Below are positions 1-5,429 of a DNA stretch of 6,757 bases, in pieces. The first letter of the stretch is position 1, and the number at the start of each line of letters is the position of its first letter. The position numbers and the translations under genes are program-made. A model generated the notes under the pieces. The model saw only the letters and a list, made by a program, of their open reading frames with translations, made no database searches and had not been told where the DNA came from. Origin of the DNA: Thermoleophilia bacterium (lineage in GTDB: Bacteria; Actinomycetota; Thermoleophilia; Gaiellales; Gaiellaceae); NCBI GenBank assembly GCA_025927435.1, contig JAICLM010000112.1:1-6757 (forward strand). Reading direction: 5' to 3'.

Positions 1-284
1 GCCCTGACCCGTCGGCAAAAGAGGATCTCGCCGTCGATGACGCAACCCGCGCCCGCGCGATCTTCACATCGGAGCCGCGCTTCGCAAAGCACCCGGGCGT
101 TCGGGTTTCGCAGCGCCGGGAGCGCGGCTCTACAGCATCGGTCGATCACCAGGACGGCGTCCAGCACCACGAAGCGTGGCCGAGTCCTCGCGCAGCGACC
201 CAGGCCCGGCAAGACACTCGCGAAGCGCGGCAAGATCAACCTCACGGTCGGCAAGGGCTGAGCGCAAGATCGGCCGGCAGAGAG
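1..284. other. Non-coding or decayed leftmost region
   Basis: Apart from the PASTA tail, I see no intact gene here. Two plus-strand frames are open for long stretches, but that is common at this GC content, and neither starts with a recognisable ribosome site or shows a known motif before about position 124. No tRNA 3'-end duplication (attachment-site repeat) was found by eye. The 23 bp between the PASTA stop and the tRNA 3' end show no clear hairpin followed by a T run. Confidence 0.4.
100..261 (+). pseudogene. Degraded or frame-disrupted PASTA-domain C-terminus
   Basis: The last ~37 codons before the TGA at 259-261 read as the end of a PASTA domain: an R-I-T-R-x-x-S-S-T-T segment, then K-R-G-R-V-L-x-Q-x-P-x-P-G, then a closing K-I-N-L-T-V-G-K-G. 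This is the usual C-terminal half of PASTA repeats, which in Actinobacteria occur in secreted or cell-wall-linked proteins and Ser/Thr kinases. The expected N-terminal half of the repeat (an Ala/Lys-rich helix ending in C-S-I-G-R) is not in the same frame. A similar string (A-R-L-Y-S-I-G-R) lies in the +2 frame at about 124-149, so one missing base near 148-151 would join the two. No start codon with a convincing ribosome site is visible and upstream codons lack the local third-position bias. I read it as a decayed remnant or a frameshifted gene end. A sequencing error in a gene beginning left of the window is the main alternative. Confidence 0.5.
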
Positions 285-357
285 AGCGGACGACGGGGCT
301 CGAACCCGCGACCCTTGGCTTGGGAAGCCAATGCTCTACCAACTGAGCTACGTCCGC
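285..357 (-). tRNA. tRNA-Gly (anticodon CCC)
   Basis: On the minus strand the sequence folds as a complete 73-nt cloverleaf. The seven-pair acceptor stem (GCGGACG with CGTCCGC) is perfect. The D arm pairs GCTC with GAGC around an AGTTGGTA loop. The anticodon stem TTGGC/GCCAA closes the loop TTCCCAA, giving anticodon CCC, which reads GGG. The variable loop has five bases, and the T arm is GCGGG-TTCGAGC-CCCGT with one G-U pair. The discriminator base is U, as expected for bacterial tRNA-Gly. The 3' CCA is not encoded (TCT follows), so it must be added by CCA-adding enzyme. In a high-GC genome GGG is a used glycine codon, so a dedicated CCC isoacceptor is ordinary. Confidence 0.97.
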
Positions 358-426
358 CGACTGCCGCGATTGTAGCCCGGCCATAATGGAACTCCAGACA
401 GCGAGAAGCGAGACAGGGAGATTTCC
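358..426. promoter_or_regulatory. Divergent promoter region between tRNA-Gly and aldolase
   Basis: This 69-bp gap separates the 5' ends of two divergent genes and must hold both promoters if each has its own. On the minus strand TACAAT (369-374) is a good -10 match, placing a start a few bases before the tRNA 5' end. On the plus strand CATAAT (382-387) is a plausible -10, giving a leader of about 30 nt for the aldolase. No convincing -35 hexamer is seen at 16-18 bp from either. AGGGAG at 415-420 is a good ribosome site six bases before the aldolase ATG. The hexamers are inferred by eye only. Confidence 0.4.
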
Positions 427-1458
427 ATGCCGCACACCGAGCTGCACGAGACCGCGCGCGCGCTCGTCGCCGAGGGGAAGGGGATCCTCGCCGCCGACGA
501 GAGCGACGGCACGATCAAGAAGCGCTTCGACACGATCGGCGTCGACTCGACCGAGGAGAACCGCCGCGCCTACCGCAACCTTCTCTTCACGACGCCGGGT
601 GCCGAGGAGTACATCAGCGGCGTCATCCTCTTCGACGAGACGATTCGCCAGAAGGCGGACGACGGCACGCCGTTTCCGGAGCTGCTCGCCTCGAGAGGCG
701 TCATCCCGGGCATCAAGGTCGACAAGGGCGCGAAGCCGCTCGCGCTCGCCGAGGGCGAGACGGTGACCGAGGGCCTCGACGGGCTGCGGCAACGGCTCGA
801 GGAGTACCGCGAGCTCGGTGCGCGCTTCGCGAAGTGGCGCGCGACGTACTCGATCACGGACACGATGCCGAGCGAGTACTGCATCTGGACGAACGCGCAC
901 GCGCTCGCCCGCTACGCCGCGCTCTGCCAGGAGGCCGGGATCGTCCCGATCGTCGAGCCCGAGGTGCTGCAGGACGGGACGCACTCGATCGAGCGCAGCG
1001 GCTTCGTCACGTCGCGCGTCCTCGCCGCCGTCTACACCGAGCTGTTCGACCAGCGCGTCGACGTCGCCGGAACGCTGCTCAAACCGAACATGGTCCTGTC
1101 CGGCTACGAGGCGTCGGATCGGGCCGACGTCGACGAGGTCGCCGAGGCGACGATCCACACGCTGACGAAGCACGTGCCGGCGGCGGTCCCCGGAATCGTG
1201 TTCCTCTCGGGCGGCCAGTCGGACGAGGACGCGACCGCCCACCTCAACGCGATGAACGCGCGCCGTCCGCACCCGTGGCAGCTGTCCTTCTCCTACGGCC
1301 GGGCGCTGCAGGCACCCGCGCTGAAGGCGTGGGGCGGCAAGGAGGAGAACATCGAGGCGGGCCAGCGCGCCTACTACCACCGCGCGAAGATGAACGCGGC
1401 CGCGCGTACCGGCGCCTATGGCCCGGAGATGGAGCGGGAGGCCGTCGGCGTCGGATGA
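427..1458 (+). CDS. Fructose-bisphosphate aldolase, class I
   Basis: A 343-residue class I (Schiff-base) aldolase, reversibly splitting fructose-1,6-bisphosphate into dihydroxyacetone phosphate and glyceraldehyde-3-phosphate in the cytoplasm, in glycolysis and gluconeogenesis. The family's active-site set is complete: D24 in G-I-L-A-A-D-E-S, K97 in G-I-K-V-D-K-G, K136 in F-A-K-W-R, E177 and E179 in V-E-P-E-V, the Schiff-base lysine K219 in L-L-K-P-N-M-V, S261 in L-S-G-G-Q-S, and R292 in S-F-S-Y-G-R-A-L-Q. Length is normal for bacterial members of the animal-like class I family, somewhat shorter at the C-terminus than the muscle enzyme and without its terminal Tyr. The ATG is set by AGGGAG six bases upstream and by the family N-terminus (x-E-L-x-x-T-A-x-x-L-V). 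It is first gene of a pair with the downstream methyltransferase. The use of class I rather than the zinc-dependent class II enzyme means no metal requirement. Confidence 0.97.
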   Translation: MPHTELHETARALVAEGKGILAADESDGTIKKRFDTIGVDSTEENRRAYRNLLFTTPGAEEYISGVILFDETIRQKADDGTPFPELLASRGVIPGIKVDKGAKPLALAEGETVTEGLDGLRQRLEEYRELGARFAKWRATYSITDTMPSEYCIWTNAHALARYAALCQEAGIVPIVEPEVLQDGTHSIERSGFVTSRVLAAVYTELFDQRVDVAGTLLKPNMVLSGYEASDRADVDEVAEATIHTLTKHVPAAVPGIVFLSGGQSDEDATAHLNAMNARRPHPWQLSFSYGRALQAPALKAWGGKEENIEAGQRAYYHRAKMNAAARTGAYGPEMEREAVGVG

Positions 1459-2363
1459 GGCTGACCGACGCCGGCCTGGAGACGGTGCTCGTCTTCGACG
1501 AGGGCATCGAGCTCCCGCAGTTCGCGGCATTCCCGCTCGTCGACAGCGATGAGGGCCGAGCCGCGCTCCGGCGGTACTACGAGCCGTTCCTCGCGCTCGC
1601 GCAGGATCGCAGCGTTCCCCTCGTCCTGTCCGCGCCCACGTGGCGCGCGAACAGCGACTGGGGTCGCCTGCTCGGGTACGAGGGCCAGGATCTGGCGGAC
1701 GTCAACAAGCGCGGCGTCGCGTTCATGGAGTCCCTGCGCGACCAGTCACTCCAGCCGGACGAGCGTGACAACGTCGAGATCGAGGGCTCGATCGGGCCGC
1801 GCGGCGACGCATACCGCCCGAGTCTCGTGATGGACGCGGCCGAGGCGGAGCGGTACCACGCTGTGCAGGTCAGCACCCTCGCCGACGCCGGCTGCGGGCA
1901 GGCGACGGCGCTCACGCTCACCTACCCGGAGGAAGCGATCGGGATCGCGCGGGCGGCGAGCGCGACAGGACTGCGAATCCGGATCGGGTTCACGGTCGAG
2001 ACCGACGGCCGTTTGCCGAACGGCGACTCGATCGAGGACGCGATCCTCGCCGTGGATCACGCGACGGACAGCGCGGTCGAGTCCTTCATGATCAACTGCG
2101 CTCACCCGACCCACTTCGCCGAGGCCCTGCCGGAAGGCGATGCGCGAGGGAGGATCGGCGGGCTGCGGGCGAACGCCTCGAGGCTGAGTCACGCGGAGCT
2201 CGACGAGGCTGAGGAGCTCGACTCCGGCGACCCGGACGACCTCGCCGCGCGCTACCTCGACCTTCGCCGCGACCTGCCCGCCCTCGAGCTCGTCGGCGGC
2301 TGCTGCGGGACCGACATCCGCCACGTGACCGCGATCTGCGACGCGTGGCTCGAAACTGCCTGA
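1455..2363 (+). CDS. Homocysteine S-methyltransferase family protein
   Basis: A 302-residue protein of the homocysteine S-methyltransferase fold, a TIM barrel that binds zinc through three cysteines and transfers a methyl group to a thiol such as homocysteine. The zinc ligands are visible: C215 in M-I-N-C-A-H-P, and C283 and C284 in V-G-G-C-C-G-T near the C-terminus. The N-terminus L-T-D-A-G-L-E-T matches the family's D-G-G-L-x-T start with Ala for the first Gly. E-G-S-I-G-P-R (110-116) is also typical of the family. The length fits stand-alone enzymes (MmuM-like, using S-methylmethionine or S-adenosylmethionine) rather than cobalamin-dependent MetH, whose other domains are absent. The true methyl donor and acceptor cannot be told from sequence. 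The ATG overlaps the aldolase stop (ATGA), so translation is probably coupled. No separate ribosome site is obvious. The frame stays open far upstream, but that part lies inside the aldolase gene and is a shadow. Confidence 0.88.
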   Translation: MRLTDAGLETVLVFDEGIELPQFAAFPLVDSDEGRAALRRYYEPFLALAQDRSVPLVLSAPTWRANSDWGRLLGYEGQDLADVNKRGVAFMESLRDQSLQPDERDNVEIEGSIGPRGDAYRPSLVMDAAEAERYHAVQVSTLADAGCGQATALTLTYPEEAIGIARAASATGLRIRIGFTVETDGRLPNGDSIEDAILAVDHATDSAVESFMINCAHPTHFAEALPEGDARGRIGGLRANASRLSHAELDEAEELDSGDPDDLAARYLDLRRDLPALELVGGCCGTDIRHVTAICDAWLETA

Positions 2364-2366
2364 CGG
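2364..2366. other. 3-bp convergent operon junction
   Basis: The methyltransferase stop (TGA, 2361-2363) and the cupin stop (TAG on the minus strand, 2369-2367) are separated by three bases. There is no room for a terminator between the two operons, and I see no strong hairpin plus T-tract within about 60 bp on either side. Transcripts from both sides probably overlap at their 3' ends, or termination depends on Rho. Confidence 0.8.
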
Positions 2367-2900
2367 CTATTCGACCGGCCAGGGCAGGTCCACCGGGACG
2401 AACTCGCCCGGCCAGTCCGCGTACGCCTCGTCCGGATTCGGCGTCTCCTTCGCGACAGAAGCCCCGTGCTTCGCCGCGACCTCGCTGACCGGGTAGTGGA
2501 GCTGCTCGTCCTGGATGCGCCCGCCGATCATGAGGATCGCGCACGGCCCGTCGCCGGCGCCGACGAAGATGTGGCGCGTCCCCGCCGGGCAGTGGAAGAA
2601 GTCCCACTGGCGGAGCGGCCGCTCCTGCTCCTCGACGATCAGCGTGCACTCGCCGGAGAGGACGAGGAACGCTTCGCGCACGTTCTCGGAGTGGTAGAGC
2701 GCGCTCGGCTCGCCGGGCCAGACGACGTGGACGTTGACGCCGAAGTCCTTGAACGGCCCTCCTCTGGGCTCGAGCGGGAGGACGGCACCGCCCTTCTCCT
2801 CGTTGCGGAAAGCGGCCGCGTCGGCGAGGTTGAGCACGAACCATCCGTCCGAGGCCGGGTTCCGGCCGTTCGGCAGCTCGTCGAACGTCGCCTCGTCCAT
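2367..2900 (-). CDS. Cupin-domain protein of unknown function
   Basis: A 177-residue single-domain cupin. The conserved beta-barrel core is at about residues 55-127. Motif 1 appears as Y-H-S-E-N-V-R-E-A-F-L-V-L-S-G (69-83), giving candidate metal ligands H70 and E76, with Glu72 where many cupins have a second His. Motif 2 is P-A-G-T-R-H-I-F (105-112) with H110. This supports a metal-binding or sugar-type cupin, but the substrate is not predictable. The C-terminal tail (about 130-177) is hydrophilic with no second cupin motif. The start is chosen at the ATG preceded by AGGAGG five bases upstream. A longer in-frame reading continues into the GlpX gene and is a shadow. It is last in the minus-strand operon, 11 bp after the GlpX stop. 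A role in sugar-phosphate metabolism is suggested only by the neighbour. Confidence 0.85.
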   Translation of the reverse strand: MDEATFDELPNGRNPASDGWFVLNLADAAAFRNEEKGGAVLPLEPRGGPFKDFGVNVHVVWPGEPSALYHSENVREAFLVLSGECTLIVEEQERPLRQWDFFHCPAGTRHIFVGAGDGPCAILMIGGRIQDEQLHYPVSEVAAKHGASVAKETPNPDEAYADWPGEFVPVDLPWPVE

Positions 2901-2905
2901 CGCCC

Positions 2906-2911
2906 CCTCCT
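2906..2911 (-). promoter_or_regulatory. Ribosome binding site of the cupin gene
   Basis: AGGAGG on the minus strand directly abuts the GlpX stop codon (TAG, 2914-2912) and lies five bases before the cupin ATG. It settles the cupin start and shows that ribosomes finishing GlpX can re-initiate on the cupin. It is the strongest Shine-Dalgarno match in the window. Confidence 0.8.
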
Positions 2912-3904
2912 CTACGTGTACTCGAATCCGGTCAAGGCCGAGAGCTTTGCAAGCGACTGCTGCGCAACGACGCGGCGGACCGTTCCCGAGCGCGAGCGCA
3001 TGACGATGGAGTCCGTCTCTGCGCCACCGGGCGAGTAGGCCACACCCCGTAACAGCGGCCCGTTCGTCACTCCTGTCGCAGCGACGAACACGTCCTCCCC
3101 GGACACGAGATCGTCGGTGTGGAGGACACGCTCGGGGTCGAGACCTGCACCCAAGAGCTGCTGCCGTTCCTCGTCGCTGCGTGGCCAGAGGCGGCCCTGG
3201 ATGCCGCCGCCGACACACTTCAGTGCGGCCGCCGAGATCACGCCCTCCGGAGTACCGCCGACGCCGTAGAGCATGTCGACGTTCGTCCCCTGCTGGCCGG
3301 CAGCGATCGCCGGCGCCACGTCGCCGTCACGGATCAGCCGGACGCGCGCGCCCGCCTCGCGGAGCTCGGCGATGAGGTCGTCGTGCCGCTCCCGTTCGAG
3401 GACGATGACGTCCACTTCCCTCGTCGCTTTGCCGAGCGCCCCGGCGACCGCGCGAACGTTCTCGCTCGGGCTCTTGGCGATGTCGATCGCGTCGATCGCG
3501 CGCGGCCCGACCGCGATCTTCTCCATGTAGACGGCCGCACCCGGGAAGAGCATCGTCCCACGCTCAGCCACCGCGATCACCGCGATCGCCCCGGTCTGCC
3601 CGAGCGCGGTGAGCCGCGTGCCCTCGAGCGGATCGACCGCGACGTCGACCTCCGGCCCCTCGCCGTTCCCGACCTCCTCGCCGTTGTAGAGCATCGGCGC
3701 CTCGTCCTTCTCCCCCTCGCCGATCACGACGACGCCGCGCATCGAGACGCTGTCGAGGACGAAGCGCATCGCGTCGACGGCCGCCTGGTCCGCGCCCTCC
3801 TTGTCGCCGCGCCCGATCCAGCGCGCGGCTGCCATCGCGCCCGCCTCGGTGACGCGGACGAGCTCGAGCGCGATGTTGCGGTCGGGGGCATGCCGTGCGC
3901 TCAC
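2912..3904 (-). CDS. glpX: Fructose-1,6-bisphosphatase class II (GlpX)
   Basis: A 330-residue class II fructose bisphosphatase, which hydrolyses fructose-1,6-bisphosphate to fructose-6-phosphate in gluconeogenesis. Family members are metal-dependent, inhibited by lithium and cytoplasmic. Landmarks: the N-terminal P-D-R-N-x-A-L-E-L-V-R-V-T-E helix; D34 in G-R-G-D-K; E63/E65 in I-G-E-G-E-K-D-E-A-P; the D-P-L-E-G-T metal motif (D91, E94); M-E-K-I at 127-130; and G-V-G-G-T-P-E-G-V (214-222) with E220. These correspond to the E. coli GlpX metal ligands. Length is typical and complete. The start is GTG, with AGGA nine bases upstream on the minus strand, and the N-terminal family match begins within seven residues. 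It starts four bases after the arginyl-tRNA synthetase stop, so it belongs to the same transcript. Actinobacteria commonly use this class as their main fructose bisphosphatase. Confidence 0.96.
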   Translation of the reverse strand: MSARHAPDRNIALELVRVTEAGAMAAARWIGRGDKEGADQAAVDAMRFVLDSVSMRGVVVIGEGEKDEAPMLYNGEEVGNGEGPEVDVAVDPLEGTRLTALGQTGAIAVIAVAERGTMLFPGAAVYMEKIAVGPRAIDAIDIAKSPSENVRAVAGALGKATREVDVIVLERERHDDLIAELREAGARVRLIRDGDVAPAIAAGQQGTNVDMLYGVGGTPEGVISAAALKCVGGGIQGRLWPRSDEERQQLLGAGLDPERVLHTDDLVSGEDVFVAATGVTNGPLLRGVAYSPGGAETDSIVMRSRSGTVRRVVAQQSLAKLSALTGFEYT

Positions 3905-3908
3905 GGCT

Positions 3909-5429
3909 TCACATCCTGTCAGGTGCCTCGACTCCGACGAGCTCGAGGCAGGTTGCGATCACCCGCTGCGTCGCCAGGCAGAGGCCGAGCCGGAACACCT
4001 CTTGCTCGCTCTCGAGCACGCGGTGCTCGTGGTAGAAGCGGTGGAAGTCGTCGGCGACCCGGATCGCGTAGGCCGGCACAGCCTGCGGCCCACGCTTCGC
4101 CAGCGCGTCGGCGACGACCCCCGGCAGCTCCGCGAGCCGCTTCACGAGCTCGCGCTCCTCCGTCGCGAGCGAGCCGGAGAGTGACAACTTGTTACTTGCG
4201 TTCTCTGGAGCGTTGCGGAGGATCCCGGCGATCCGGGCGTGCGCGTACTGCACGTAGTAGACCGGGTTCTTCTGCGACCGCTCCGCGGCGAGGTCCACGT
4301 CGACCTCGATCGTCTGGTCCGGCCCGCGGTTGACGAGGTACCAGCGCGCGGCGTCGACGCCGATCTCGTTCACGAACTCGTCGAGGAAGACCACGTCACC
4401 GCGGCGCTTCGACATCTTGGTCTGCTCCCCGCCGCGCGTCAGGTGAACGAGCTGATACAGGAGCACTTCCACGCGGGCAGGGTCGTAGCCGAGCATTCGC
4501 GCGACGGCGGCGTACCAGTTGCGCGTGCCGTGGTGGTCGGCGCCGAGCACGTAGATCGCCCGGTCGAAGCCGCGCTCGAGCTTGTCCACGAGGTAGGCGA
4601 CGTCCGCGGCGCGGTAGGTCGGCGTGCGGTCGTCCGAGCGAAGGAGGACGCGATCCTCGTCGTCGCCGTACGCGGACGATCGAGCCCAGAGTGCACCGTC
4701 CTTCTCGTACGTGTCGAGCCGCGGCAGGAGCTCGGGCAGGCGCTGCTCGAGCTCGCTCTGCCGGCGGAAGGTGTCGAAGTGGATGCGGAACCGGTCGAGC
4801 GACGCTTCGATCTCCTTCAGCATCAGCGGGACCGGGTCGCCCTTCAGAGCCGCGAGGTCGTCGATATACGCGCCCCGGTATCCGTCCTCGGGCGGCTCCT
4901 CCCCGCGGCGAACGGCCTCGACGGAGGCGCGGAACCGATCCATCTGCGCACCGGAGTCGTTGTAGTAGTACTCGCGCTCGACCTCGTGCCCGGTGAGCGC
5001 GAAGAGGCGTGCGACGGCGTCGCCGTAGGCGCCGTTCCGCGCGGACGCCACCGTGAGCGGCCCCGTCGGGTTCGCAGAGACCATCTCGACCTGCACGCGC
5101 GTCCGCTCGTGGGCGCCGCCTCCCCCGTACCCGTCGCCGTCGTCGAGGATCCCGCCGACCGCGCCGGCGAACCATTCGTCGCGGAGGAAGAGGTTGACGA
5201 ACCCCGGGCCGGCGATCTCGGCGCGCTCGACGACCTCCAGCCCGGCGGCAGTGTCCGCGATCTCGGCTGCGATCTCCCGTGGCGCGCGTCGCCGCGCACC
5301 CGCGAGTTGGAGCGCGGCGTTGGTCGCGTAATCGCCGTGCTCCACGTCCGCCGGCCGCTCGAGCTCGAGCTCCGCCCCGGTCGCCTCGGCGAGCGACGCC
5401 GCGAGCTCCTTGACGGGATCAGCCGGCAA
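3909..5429 (-). CDS. argS: Arginyl-tRNA synthetase with non-canonical HIGH motif
   Basis: A 506-residue class I synthetase that charges tRNA-Arg with arginine. Domains in order: ArgRS N-terminal tRNA-binding domain (about 1-92, with H-G-D-Y-A-T-N-A-A and G-P-G-F-V-N-L-F-L); catalytic Rossmann domain (about 112-385); DALR anticodon-binding domain (about 386-506, opening with K-N-P-V-Y-Y-V-Q-Y-A-H-A-R). The KMSK loop is canonical (K338-M-S-K341-R). The striking feature is the first signature: after S-A-N-P-T-G-P-L the family H-I/V-G-H is T126-V-A-S129, then A-R-N-G-A-Y-G-D as normal, so both catalytic histidines are missing. Length is toward the short end of the family. The start is probably TTG at 5429, overlapping the end of the upstream channel gene by 11 bp; there is no good ribosome site, so translational coupling is likely. 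GlpX follows after four bases. The family call is firm. Activity is uncertain because of the motif change. Confidence 0.93.
   Translation of the reverse strand: MPADPVKELAASLAEATGAELELERPADVEHGDYATNAALQLAGARRRAPREIAAEIADTAAGLEVVERAEIAGPGFVNLFLRDEWFAGAVGGILDDGDGYGGGGAHERTRVQVEMVSANPTGPLTVASARNGAYGDAVARLFALTGHEVEREYYYNDSGAQMDRFRASVEAVRRGEEPPEDGYRGAYIDDLAALKGDPVPLMLKEIEASLDRFRIHFDTFRRQSELEQRLPELLPRLDTYEKDGALWARSSAYGDDEDRVLLRSDDRTPTYRAADVAYLVDKLERGFDRAIYVLGADHHGTRNWYAAVARMLGYDPARVEVLLYQLVHLTRGGEQTKMSKRRGDVVFLDEFVNEIGVDAARWYLVNRGPDQTIEVDVDLAAERSQKNPVYYVQYAHARIAGILRNAPENASNKLSLSGSLATEERELVKRLAELPGVVADALAKRGPQAVPAYAIRVADDFHRFYHEHRVLESEQEVFRLGLCLATQRVIATCLELVGVEAPDRM
4181..4195. repeat. Imperfect palindrome in an AT-richer patch inside argS
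   Basis: GTGACAACTTGTTAC reads as two seven-base arms around one base, with one mismatch (GTGACAA against TTGTTAC). It sits in a short stretch (about 4178-4216) that uses AT-rich codons such as AGT, TTG and TCA, unlike the surrounding gene. The encoded residues (about 405-417 of the synthetase) are a polar Asn/Ser-rich linker in the anticodon-binding domain. It could be a chance linker or a protein-binding site; nothing shows function. Confidence 0.3.

Noticed and set aside
262..284. Terminator for the tRNA-Gly gene
   Set aside because: A short GCCGGC palindrome is present but lacks a stable stem and T run.
3..384. Plus-strand open frame 3 entering from the left edge
   Set aside because: It runs straight through the tRNA region, shows no known motif, and the PASTA match is in a different frame.
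834..1454. Upstream extension of the methyltransferase reading frame
   Set aside because: This part overlaps the aldolase active-site region in another frame and is Arg-rich low-complexity. The family match begins only at the ATG at 1455.
130..1530. 466-codon open frame on the minus strand across the tRNA and aldolase
   Set aside because: It lies opposite a clear aldolase, is Arg-rich with no recognisable motif, and runs through a tRNA gene. It is a GC-bias shadow.
2364..2430. Intrinsic terminator at the convergent junction
   Set aside because: Only a four-pair GACC/GGTC stem could be drawn near 2374-2392, with no T-tract on either strand.
3295..3600. Repeated GCGATCGC/CGATCG words resembling HIP1-type repeats
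   Set aside because: They fall on Ile-Ala and Ala-Ile codon pairs in glpX and are expected from codon usage; no regular spacing.
3119..4333. 404-codon plus-strand open frame over glpX and argS
   Set aside because: Antisense to two well-supported genes, with no family features.
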